Source: Planosporangium thailandense (lineage in GTDB: Bacteria > Actinomycetota > Actinomycetes > Mycobacteriales > Micromonosporaceae). Taken from it: DNA of 64,000 nt. The translations under genes and the position numbers were made by a program. The notes under the pieces were generated by a model that was given only the letters and a program-made list of their open reading frames with translations, was not told where the DNA came from and did no database searches. Below, piece after piece: positions 55,929 to 63,154 of this stretch (its first letter is position 1; every line of letters begins with the position of its first letter). The DNA lies in NCBI RefSeq assembly GCF_011947195.1, contig NZ_JAATVY010000028.1, positions 1-64,000 of the forward strand, written 5' to 3'.

Positions 55929-56825
55929 ATGACCGGACAGGGGTACCGACCCGTCGTGGTCGGCGTCAACGGCTCGCTGTCGTCGTACGGTGCCGTGGAC
56001 TGGGCGGCGCACGAGGCGCGGCGGCGCGGCACGGCGCTGCGCCTCGTCCACGTCGCGGAGCACCCCGACGAATCCACCCGACCGGTCGAGCCGACGGAGC
56101 GGTGGTCGGCGACGGCGGACGAGATCATCACCGCCGCGGTGGCGTACGCCCGCGCCTGCGTCCCCGACCTCCAGGTCACCGCCGAGCGCCTGCCCGGTGA
56201 TCCGGTCGGCCGGCTGGTGGACGAGTCGAACCGGGCCACCGTCGTCGTGCTGGGCGGCAGCGGACTCGTCGGGCTCCGCGGGCTGCTCGCCGGATCGGTC
56301 GGTACCCGGGCCGCCGTACACGCGCACTGCCCGCTGGTCGTGATGCGACCGCACGTCGCGGCCGTGGCCGGCGGCGCCGATCCGCACCACGGGATCGGGC
56401 GGATCGTCGTCGGAGTCGACGATTCGCGGCTCTCCCAGGCCGCGCTCGCGTTCGCCTTCGAGGAGGCGGCGATGCGCGGGCTCGGCCTCACCGCCGTACG
56501 CGCCTGGCGCTACCCGGTCCCGGCCGGCGCCGGAGAGATCTTCTTCCCCATGTACCAGCGGGTCGATCTCGCGGGCAGCGAGCGGGAACTGCTGGCGGCG
56601 GCGATCGCTCCGTTCCAGGAGCGCTTCCCGGAGGTGGCGGTCTGTCCGGTCGCGGTGCAGGCGATCTCCCCGTCGGCGGCGCTCATCCACGAGTCGGGCG
56701 GCGCGGAACTGCTCGTGGTGGGCTGCCACGGCCGCGGCGCGCTCGCGACCCTGCTGCTCGGTTCGGTCAGCCAGGCGGCGCTGCACCGCGCCTGCTGCCC
56801 CGTGGCGGTGGTCCACCAAACGTGA
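55929..56825 (+). CDS. Tandem-domain universal stress protein
   Basis: This 298-residue protein has two Usp domains: YRPVVVGVNGSLSSYGAVDW in the first and GRIVVGVDDSRLSQAALAFA in the second. Both halves have the ATP-binding end: VVVLGGSGLVGLRGLLAGSV and LLVVGCHGRGALATLLLGSV. The second is a full G-2x-G-9x-GS(V) match, so ATP binding is likely. The ATG at 55929 lies 24 nt after the aldolase stop, inside the same operon. The closest functional parallel is the mycobacterial DosR-regulated Usp set. Confidence 0.93.
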   Translation: MTGQGYRPVVVGVNGSLSSYGAVDWAAHEARRRGTALRLVHVAEHPDESTRPVEPTERWSATADEIITAAVAYARACVPDLQVTAERLPGDPVGRLVDESNRATVVVLGGSGLVGLRGLLAGSVGTRAAVHAHCPLVVMRPHVAAVAGGADPHHGIGRIVVGVDDSRLSQAALAFAFEEAAMRGLGLTAVRAWRYPVPAGAGEIFFPMYQRVDLAGSERELLAAAIAPFQERFPEVAVCPVAVQAISPSAALIHESGGAELLVVGCHGRGALATLLLGSVSQAALHRACCPVAVVHQT

Positions 56826-56938
56826 GCGCGGCAGCGGCCGGCGCGGCGCTGCGCGCGGCCGCGGTCGGACCGACACTGGAGGTGATCCATCGTGGACACG
56901 CTGCCGACCGTGCGACCGAAGGCAGGCGGAAAGGCAGG

Positions 56939-57853
56939 ATGAACGCGCAGCGCATCGTCGTCGGTGTCGACGGCTCGCAGGAGAGCCGGCGGGCGCTGGC
57001 CTGGGCGGCCGCCGAGGCCGCCGCATGCGACGGCCGACTGCTGGTCTACCGCGTCTACCCGGCCGGCCTCCCGTCGCCGGCTGCCGGCCGGTCCCGCACG
57101 CCGGCCCGGTCCGCGACCGCCGTCGTCGAGCTTGCCGACCCCGCGCTGGCACAGGCGTTGTCGTCCGTGCGGGCCCGGCTGGGCGGCGACCGGATCGAGG
57201 TGGCGACGCCCACCGGGGATCCGGGTCAGCGACTGCTCGGTGCCGGCGGCGACCTGCTGGTCGTCGGCGCGCCCCGGTCCCGGGCGATACTGCCGCGGGT
57301 CGCGCTGCCGCGCCCGTCCGTGGCGCGGTCGGTGGCGGCCGGTGCCCGCTGTCCGGTGGTCGTGGCGCGGCCGGCGGCCGGTACGCGCGGCCTGTTCGCC
57401 GGACACGTGGTCGTCGGTGTCGACGGCGGTACCGGCGCGCGGGCCGCGCTGTGCTTCGGTTTCGCGTACGCCGCGCGGCACGGTCTCCCGCTCGCCGCGG
57501 TCCACGCCGTCGGTCCGCACCACGAGACCGCGCCCGGCGACGTGTGGGTCGACGACCGGTACGCCGAGACGCATCTCGCCCCGCCGCCCGCGGCGCTGAC
57601 GCTGCTCGACGAGGAGGTCGAGCCGTACACCCGGGAGCACCCGGAGGTGGCGGTGAAGCGGGCGGTCCACCGGGGCGGCGCCGTGCCGGCACTACGCCGG
57701 GCCGCCGCCGGGGCCGGACTGCTGGTCGTCGGCGCGCGCAGCCACGGCGCGGCGACGACCCTGACCGGTTCGACGGGGCTCGGGGCGGTCGGCCAGGCCA
57801 TGGTCACCCACGGCGTCGGACCGGTCGCCGTGGTCCACGAGCCGGACGGCTGA
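56939..57853 (+). CDS. Tandem-domain universal stress protein
   Basis: This 304-residue protein has domain 1 from RIVVGVDGSQESRRALAWAA and domain 2 from GHVVVGVDGGTGARAALCFG. Domain 1's nucleotide end reads LLVVGAPRSRAILPRVALPR and is degenerate. Domain 2 has LLVVGARSHGAATTLTGSTG, also modified. The ATG at 56939 is preceded by GGAAAGGCAGG; upstream in-frame codons would add a non-Usp extension. It is the last gene of the plus-strand Usp-aldolase operon and converges on the CBS-BON gene with an 8-nt gap. Confidence 0.91.
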   Translation: MNAQRIVVGVDGSQESRRALAWAAAEAAACDGRLLVYRVYPAGLPSPAAGRSRTPARSATAVVELADPALAQALSSVRARLGGDRIEVATPTGDPGQRLLGAGGDLLVVGAPRSRAILPRVALPRPSVARSVAAGARCPVVVARPAAGTRGLFAGHVVVGVDGGTGARAALCFGFAYAARHGLPLAAVHAVGPHHETAPGDVWVDDRYAETHLAPPPAALTLLDEEVEPYTREHPEVAVKRAVHRGGAVPALRRAAAGAGLLVVGARSHGAATTLTGSTGLGAVGQAMVTHGVGPVAVVHEPDG

Positions 57854-57861
57854 CCCCGTCG

Positions 57862-58557
57862 TCACAGCCCCGCCTCGAACACGTACCCGCCGCTGCGGTC
57901 CACCGTGTCGCGGTCGTAGGTCAGGCGATCCACCACGTCCACGACACCGGCCACCGCGCGGGTGAGGCGGACCGCGAGCCGCGCCGCGCCGCGGCTGGCG
58001 ACCGAGCCGGTGACGGTCACCACGCCGTCGGCGACCTCGACGCCGATGTCAGGGGGCCCGAGGCCGAACACGTGCCCGAACACCTCGGCCAGGACGTCGT
58101 CGCGGATCGCCGCGTCCGGTCGCAGGTACACCCGCAGCAGGTCGCGTCGCGTGACGATCCCGGCCAGCCGACCCTCCGCCCCCACCACCGGCAGCCGCTT
58201 GACCCCTTCGGCCTCCATCAGCCGCGCCGCCTCCGCGATCGAGGCCTCCGGCGTGATCGTGACGGCCGGGTGGCTCATCAGCTCCGCGGCGGTGTCGCCG
58301 GCCGCCTTCGCCCGGGCCGAGCGCCGGCGTACCCGCTCCCACCGCGCCGCCCCCGGGTCGTCACCGCCGCTGAGCTCCACCTTCGGCAGCAGGTCCGCCT
58401 CGGACACCACGCCGGTGACCCGGTCGTCGGCATCGAGGACCGGCACCGCGCTGACGCCGTACCCGGCCAGCGCGTCCACGATCTCCTTGTAGGTGGCGCC
58501 TTCCCGGACGGCCACCACGGTGGTCGTCATGACGTCCTTCACCCTGGGGGTTTCCAC
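57862..58557 (-). CDS. CBS-CBS-BON domain protein
   Basis: This 231-residue protein has two CBS domains, VKDVMTTTVVAVREGATYKE with VVSEADLL, and AAELMSHPAVTITPEASIAE with GIVTRRDLLRVYLRP, followed by a C-terminal BON domain (about 155-225: IRDDVLAEVFGHVFGLGP and VTVTGSVASRGAARL). CBS pairs bind adenosyl ligands; BON domains bind membranes or osmotic-stress targets. The combination is common in actinobacterial stress regulons. The GTG at 58557 lies 31 nt after the nitroreductase stop, so the two share an operon and probably the box at 59711. Confidence 0.91.
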   Translation of the reverse strand: METPRVKDVMTTTVVAVREGATYKEIVDALAGYGVSAVPVLDADDRVTGVVSEADLLPKVELSGGDDPGAARWERVRRRSARAKAAGDTAAELMSHPAVTITPEASIAEAARLMEAEGVKRLPVVGAEGRLAGIVTRRDLLRVYLRPDAAIRDDVLAEVFGHVFGLGPPDIGVEVADGVVTVTGSVASRGAARLAVRLTRAVAGVVDVVDRLTYDRDTVDRSGGYVFEAGL

Positions 58558-58588
58558 AGCCGGTACCTCGCTCCTCGAACTGGATGCC

Positions 58589-59578
58589 TCATCCGGACTC
58601 CCGATCGCCGACGATCACGTCGGTGACGGGGCGGCGCGGGCTGGCGGGCGCCGGGACGGCGTACCCGAACCGCATCACCATCTGGGGCGCGGCGTGCCGG
58701 CCAAGCGCGAGCCGCAGCTGCTCGCGGACCGACGGCACCTCGATGGGCTGGGAGAACAGTGACGCGGCGAGTCCGAGGTCCGTGGCGGTCAGCCAGACCC
58801 GCTGCAGCGCCTGTCCGGCCTGGATCTGGTCGGCGGGCCAGTCGCCGTTGCCACCGAGCACGGCGATCAGGGGATCGCGCTCGAACTGGCGGTGGCTGGG
58901 CAGCTCCTCGCCGCCGAAGTCACGTCGGGGCAGCAGTTCGTACGGGCGGGGCGCGGGGCCGCCGGCGCCGACGGGTACCCCGTCCACGGCGGCGAGCTGG
59001 GTGGCCGGGGTGCCCGCACGGACCCACGTCGACAGCTCGGCGCGGTACCCGGCGTCGCGCTCCAGCACCTCGTGCGCGGCCCGCACGAGGCCCGCGGTGG
59101 CCTCCACGGCGGCCGGCCCGATCAGCAGGTCCAGCCACGCGTCTTCGGCGCGTGCGGCGGCGATCAGGTCGCCGCGCGCCGTGACCGGCACCGGCTGGTC
59201 GAGGAACGGGGTGCGGTTGCTGTGCCGTGCCGGGATGGCGCGGTACAGCCGGACCTCGACGGGGGTGGGCGCGCACGGCGTGTCGGGTGTCAACCGGGCC
59301 ACCAGGTACGGGTCGGTCCGGTCCGGCTGCAGCCGGACGATCCCCGGTGTTCCGCGTACGGCCAGCGCGAGTCGAAGGTTGAGCAGGGCGGCGCCGCAGG
59401 CGATCCGGGCGGCTACGCCGGTCGGGTCCGCCCGGGCCAGCCGTCGCTGCGGGTCGACCAGCACATCGATCTGGTCGCGCCCCAGCCGGAACCGCCAGGG
59501 TTGGGTGTTGAGCATCGACGGTGCGCGGGTGGCCGCTTCGACGACGGCGACGAAGGCGGCGTGGTCCAACCAGGCCAT
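58589..59578 (-). CDS. Acg-like nitroreductase-family protein
   Basis: This 329-residue protein resembles mycobacterial Acg (Rv2032), a DosR-induced flavin-binding member of the nitroreductase fold with a degenerate second half. AATRAPSMLNTQPWRFRL is the typical N-terminal FMN region, IACGAALLNLRLALAVRG follows, then RHSNRTPFLDQPVP and a C-terminal WLTATDLGLAASLFSQPIEV. The ATG at 59578 has AGAGGTGAC upstream. Biological activity is unknown even for Acg. A DosR-box-like palindrome lies 133 nt upstream in the region shared with devR. Confidence 0.9.
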   Translation of the reverse strand: MAWLDHAAFVAVVEAATRAPSMLNTQPWRFRLGRDQIDVLVDPQRRLARADPTGVAARIACGAALLNLRLALAVRGTPGIVRLQPDRTDPYLVARLTPDTPCAPTPVEVRLYRAIPARHSNRTPFLDQPVPVTARGDLIAAARAEDAWLDLLIGPAAVEATAGLVRAAHEVLERDAGYRAELSTWVRAGTPATQLAAVDGVPVGAGGPAPRPYELLPRRDFGGEELPSHRQFERDPLIAVLGGNGDWPADQIQAGQALQRVWLTATDLGLAASLFSQPIEVPSVREQLRLALGRHAAPQMVMRFGYAVPAPASPRRPVTDVIVGDRESG

Positions 59579-59710
59579 GGTTGTCACCTCTGTCACGGGT
59601 AGGAGCGGCCGGGCGATGCGGTCGTCGGGTGGTGGGGCCGACGAGCGACGCCACGTCACCGGCTGCCGGCGCACAAGCTCACTGTGCCGTCACCCCGCGC
59701 CCGGAGCGCA

Positions 59711-59724
59711 GGGCCATTCGGCCC
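59711..59724. promoter_or_regulatory. DosR-box-like palindrome, nitroreductase side
   Basis: GGGCCATTCGGCCC, a 14-bp near-perfect palindrome of DosR-box length, in the 257-bp divergent region between the nitroreductase gene and devR. Confidence 0.55.
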
Positions 59725-59787
59725 ACGGCCGGCGGGGCTGGCGTCCCCTCGTGGGTCCGTCGACGGCGCCAGGGATCCCCGGTTTCG

Positions 59788-59801
59788 GGACCTTAGACCC
59801 G
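59788..59801. promoter_or_regulatory. DosR-box-like palindrome before devR
   Basis: GGGACCTTAGACCC within TTCGGGACCTTAGACCCGAG is the best match in the window to the DosR consensus TTSGGGACTWWAGTCCCSAA. Its centre lies 41 nt before the ATG at 59836, close to the usual distance of an activating DosR box from a transcription start. Confidence 0.72.
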
Positions 59802-59835
59802 AGGCGGACGCGCCGTGGTCGGGTACAAACAGGAG

Positions 59836-60471
59836 ATGATCCGGGTATACCTCCTCGACGATCACGAAGTCGTCCGTCGTGGACTGCGCGATCTGCTCGA
59901 AGCCGAGGGCGACATCGAGGTCGTCGGCGAGTCGAGTTCGGCGATCGACTCGGGGCACCGGATTCCCGCTCTCCGCCCCGACGTGGCCGTCCTGGACGCC
60001 CGCTTGCCCGACGGCAACGGCATCGACGTGTGTCGGCAGGTCCGGTCGGTGGACCCGCGCATCCAGGCGCTGATCCTCACGTCGTACGAGGACGACGAGG
60101 CGCTGTTCGCCGCGATCATGGCCGGCGCCGCCGGCTACGTGCTCAAACAGATCAAAGGCACCGACCTGGTCGACGCCATCCGCCGCGTCGCCGCCGGCCA
60201 GTCCCTGCTCGACCCCGCCGTCACCGCCCGAGTACTCGAACGCATCCGCCGCGGCCCCGAACAGCCCGACGAGCTCAAGAACCTCACCGAGCAGGAACGG
60301 CGCATCCTCGCCCTGGTCGCGGAGGGGCTGACCAACCGCGAGATCGCGCAGCGGATGTTCCTGTCGGAGAAGACGATCAAGAATTACGTGTCCAGCCTGC
60401 TGGCGAAGCTCGGTATGGAGCGCCGCACCCAGGCGGCGGTCCTCGCCTCGAAGCTGATGGACCGGGGCTGA
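59836..60471 (+). CDS. devR: DevR/DosR-type response regulator
   Basis: This 211-residue NarL-family regulator has a receiver domain (1-120) with Asp8/Asp9, phospho-acceptor Asp54 in AVLDARLPDG, Thr82 and Lys104, the same positions as in M. tuberculosis DevR. Its C-terminal LuxR-type HTH (about 145-205) has LTEQERRILALVAEGLTNRE and KTIKNYVSSLLAKLGMERRT, nearly the DevR recognition-helix sequence. ATG 59836 is preferred because the box centred at 59794 would place transcription there; GTG 59815 is the alternative. No complete sensor kinase is encoded nearby. A hairpin follows the stop. Confidence 0.93.
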   Translation: MIRVYLLDDHEVVRRGLRDLLEAEGDIEVVGESSSAIDSGHRIPALRPDVAVLDARLPDGNGIDVCRQVRSVDPRIQALILTSYEDDEALFAAIMAGAAGYVLKQIKGTDLVDAIRRVAAGQSLLDPAVTARVLERIRRGPEQPDELKNLTEQERRILALVAEGLTNREIAQRMFLSEKTIKNYVSSLLAKLGMERRTQAAVLASKLMDRG

Positions 60472-60489
60472 AGTCCCCGGCGGGGACGC

Positions 60490-60522
60490 CGGTGTGCCGG
60501 GTGACAACACCCCGGCACACCG
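60490..60522 (+). terminator. Hairpin terminator after devR
   Basis: CGGTGTGCCGGG (60490-60501) pairs exactly with CCCGGCACACCG (60511-60522) across a 9-nt loop. Confidence 0.7.
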
Positions 60523-60588
60523 ATCGCCGCGCTACGCGTCGCCACACCCGCTCGTCGAGCGGCGCGGACCCGGCCCGTCTCCTGATGC

Positions 60589-60792
60589 TCAGATGATTCG
60601 GACCTGCTCCGCCTGCGGCCCCTTCTGGCCCTGCGTGACCTCGAACTCGACCCGCTGATTCTCCTCGAGTGAGCGGTAACCGCTGGACTGGATGGCGGAG
60701 AAGTGAACGAACACGTCGGGGCCACCCTCGTCCTGGCTGATAAATCCGTAGCCCTTGTCAGCGTTGAACCACTTCACCGTGCCCTGTGCCAT
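60589..60792 (-). CDS. Cold-shock protein, CspA type
   Basis: This 67-residue canonical cold-shock domain protein reads [20 protein letters not shown] at the start, including RNP1 (KGYGFI), then DVFVHFSAI (RNP2), the [14 protein letters not shown] strand and the [11 protein letters not shown] end. It binds single-stranded nucleic acid as an RNA chaperone. The ATG at 60792 follows AAGGGAGAACGG. About 300 nt upstream contains no gene and should hold its leader. It provides the reference for the aberrant paralogue at 31780-32007. Confidence 0.95.
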   Translation of the reverse strand: MAQGTVKWFNADKGYGFISQDEGGPDVFVHFSAIQSSGYRSLEENQRVEFEVTQGQKGPQAEQVRII

Positions 60793-61103
60793 TGCCGTTC
60801 TCCCTTGTCAGGCCGGATGACCTGCGAACGCAGATCCTGAGGCCGCCATGGCGTGCGGCCCCCTGTCGCCCAACCCGCCGACCGCAGCGACGCACCCCCG
60901 CGTGACCGAAGTAAGCCGGCTGGTACAAGTCGAACCGTCTACCCCAAAAACAGGACTACACGAGCAAAACAAGGGGTGATCTCACGGGTGGTCGGCACCG
61001 CCCGGTCGGTCGGGCCGGTCGGTCGGGCCGGTCGGTCGGTCTCGACTCAACCACGCCGGGCCGCGCCGCTCACCCGATTCACCAAGATCTCCCGGTACCC
61101 CGG
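60793..61103. other. 311-bp region upstream of the cold-shock gene
   Basis: No coding sequence is supported. The region should contain the cold-shock promoter and long 5' leader (minus strand), and a triple 13-bp tandem repeat next to the end of the MarR gene. Confidence 0.6.
61002..61040. repeat. Three 13-bp tandem repeats
   Basis: CCGGTCGGTCGGG occurs three times in succession (61002, 61015, 61028); the last copy ends in T instead of G. Confidence 0.9.
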
Positions 61104-61577
61104 TCAACCCAGCAGCTTCGCCACGAGCCGATCGAGCGCCGCGAGGTCGGCGGCGTCGAGGTCGGCGACCGCAGCCGGCGGTCGGTTGAGAATCCGCTCG
61201 GCCGACTCGGCCGCGCGCGTCCCGGCCGGCGTCAGCGACACCATACGCAGCCGGCGGTCGGACGGGTGCGGGCTGCGCAGGACCAGGCCACGACGTTGCA
61301 GATCGTCGACCACGAGCGTGGCGTACGGCGGGTCGATCGCCAGCCGCTCGGCGAACTGACGCATCGTCAGCTCGCCGGCTACCAGGTGCCGCAGGGCTTT
61401 GGCCCGGATGAAGCTCATGCCGAGCGCGTCGCAGACCTCGCGGCGCCGGTCGTGCCGGTCGAGAACCAGCGTCCGCAGCCCCTGCCAGGCCCGCGCCGCG
61501 ATCTCGGCCCGCGCCGCCTCGTCCACGTCGGGCACCGTGCCGCCGCGCGCCGCGGTCGCCGTCGATTTCCGGTTCAC
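61104..61577 (-). CDS. MarR-family transcriptional regulator
   Basis: This 157-residue winged-helix regulator has its DNA-binding core at KALRHLVAGELTMRQFAERL, then AIDPPYATLVVDDLQRRGLV (recognition helix) and the wing VLRSPHPSDRRLRMVSLTPAG, the MarR DxRxxxxxLT pattern. The N-terminal and C-terminal helices should dimerise. It starts inside the stop of the MFS gene (ATGA), so it is the second gene of an exporter-regulator operon. A 7-bp inverted repeat in the operon's promoter is a likely binding site. The inducing ligand is unknown. Confidence 0.93.
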   Translation of the reverse strand: MNRKSTATAARGGTVPDVDEAARAEIAARAWQGLRTLVLDRHDRRREVCDALGMSFIRAKALRHLVAGELTMRQFAERLAIDPPYATLVVDDLQRRGLVLRSPHPSDRRLRMVSLTPAGTRAAESAERILNRPPAAVADLDAADLAALDRLVAKLLG

Positions 61578-63028
61578 CGGACACCGACCGGTGCCGGCTG
61601 CCCGCCCGCGTCGGCCGCCGCGATCCGGGCGGCGGCCTCATCGGCGGTCCGCATCGCCCAGGGCCCGGTGGTGAGGGCACCGAGCGCGAGCACCGCGATC
61701 CCGCAACCGGCGACGATCCACCAGCCGACGTGGCTGGCCTGCGCGAAGCGCGCCGACACCGAGCCGTGCAGGCCGGCGCTCACCGCCGACCCGATGACGG
61801 CCACCCCGAGCGACTGGCCGACCTGACGGCTCGTCGAGGCCACCGCCGCCGCCACGCCCGCCTGGGAGCGCGGCATGCCGGAGACGGCCGTGTTGGTGAT
61901 GGGCGCGTTGACCGTTCCGAAGCCGAGCCCGAACCCGAGGTAGGTGACGAACAGCCAGCCGACCGGGGTGTGCGGGCTCAACCGGGTGAACGGCAGGATG
62001 CTCGCGACGATCGCGACGCCGGCGATCAGCAACGGCAGACGCGGCCCGCGGCGGCCGACCAGCCGCCCGGACAGCGGGGCGAACACTACGACCGTCGCCG
62101 CCATCGGCAGCGTGTACAGCCCGGCGTGCAGCGCGGACAGGCCGCGTACCTCCTGCAGGTACAGCGTGTTGAGGAAGAGGAAGCCGCCGAGCGCGCCGAA
62201 GCCGCAGACCGCGATGACGGTCGCGCCGGAGAACGGGGCACTGCGGAAGAACCGTAGGTCCAGCAGTGGCTCCGCGCGGCGCGCCTCATAGCCGAGCAGG
62301 CCGGCCAGTGCGACGGCGGCGAGCCCGAAGAAGCCCAGGATCTCGGTCGACGACCAGCCGGCGTTCGGTCCTTCGATGATCGCGTACGTGAGTGACGCCA
62401 GGACGGTCAGCACGAGTACCTGGCCGACGGGGTCGACGCGGCGGACGTGCTCCGCCCGGGACTCGGGCACAAACCGTGCGGTCAGCACGAGCGCGGCGAC
62501 CCCGACCGGAATGTTGATCCAGAAGATCGACCGCCAGGCCAGCGCCGCGACGAGGGTTCCGCCGACGACCGGACCGAGGGCCATGCTGATGCCGAACACC
62601 GCTCCCCACACGCCGATCGCGCGGGCGCGCTCCTTCGGGTCGGTGAACGTGTTGGTGATGATCGACATGGCGACGGGGTTGAGCATCGAGCCGCCGACGG
62701 CCTGCACCATCCGGGCCGCGACGAGCCAACCGAGGCTCGGCGCCAGGCTGCACAGCAGCGAGCCGAGCGTGAACACGACCAGTCCGGTCTGGAAGGTCCG
62801 GCGCCGGCCGATCCGGTCGCCGGTGGCGCCGGCGAGGATCAGCAGGCTCGCCAGGACCAGCGTGTACGCGTCTATGATCCACTGCAGCCCGGAGGTCGGC
62901 GCGTGCAGGTCCCGCCGGATGGACGGCAGCGCGACGTTCACGATCGTGTTGTCGAGGCTGACGATCAGCAGGCTCATGCAGCAGATCGCGAGGACGAGCA
63001 TCCGTCCGCGGCGGCTGAGCTCAGGCAC
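61574..63028 (-). CDS. MFS drug exporter, DHA2 (14-TM) family
   Basis: This 484-residue antiporter has about 14 transmembrane helices. It has SLDNTIVNVALPSI (motif D1 of the EmrB/QacA group), LAGATGDRIGRRRTF (motif A), and GVWGAVFGISMALGPVVGGTL (motif C, diagnostic for exporters). It probably exports a toxic compound or metabolite with H+. The GTG at 63028 follows GGGGAACCT. The ATG at 63067 would put the operator-like repeat and an AT-rich promoter inside the coding sequence, so it is less likely. The operon continues with marR, and the NRAMP gene is divergent. Confidence 0.92.
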   Translation of the reverse strand: MPELSRRGRMLVLAICCMSLLIVSLDNTIVNVALPSIRRDLHAPTSGLQWIIDAYTLVLASLLILAGATGDRIGRRRTFQTGLVVFTLGSLLCSLAPSLGWLVAARMVQAVGGSMLNPVAMSIITNTFTDPKERARAIGVWGAVFGISMALGPVVGGTLVAALAWRSIFWINIPVGVAALVLTARFVPESRAEHVRRVDPVGQVLVLTVLASLTYAIIEGPNAGWSSTEILGFFGLAAVALAGLLGYEARRAEPLLDLRFFRSAPFSGATVIAVCGFGALGGFLFLNTLYLQEVRGLSALHAGLYTLPMAATVVVFAPLSGRLVGRRGPRLPLLIAGVAIVASILPFTRLSPHTPVGWLFVTYLGFGLGFGTVNAPITNTAVSGMPRSQAGVAAAVASTSRQVGQSLGVAVIGSAVSAGLHGSVSARFAQASHVGWWIVAGCGIAVLALGALTTGPWAMRTADEAAARIAAADAGGQPAPVGVR

Positions 63029-63042
63029 AGGTTCCCCAGATG

Positions 63043-63075
63043 GTTGTACAGATATAACATTTCGCATAGTACAAC
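63043..63075. promoter_or_regulatory. Operator-like inverted repeat in the MFS-marR promoter
   Basis: GTTGTAC (63043-63049) and GTACAAC (63069-63075) are perfect inverted arms, 19 nt apart, in an AT-rich stretch. TTATATC on the minus strand inside it resembles a -10. Autoregulation by the MarR protein is expected. Confidence 0.6.
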
Positions 63076-63154
63076 TAAATGATGTGGACGCCGGGCCGGG
63101 CCCGTCGAAACCAGCGGCGTTTATGAATTGACCCAGGCGGGGTACCTCAGCGGC

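Noticed and set aside
61002-61040. 13-bp repeats as a CRISPR array
   Set aside because: Units are too short and have no spacers.
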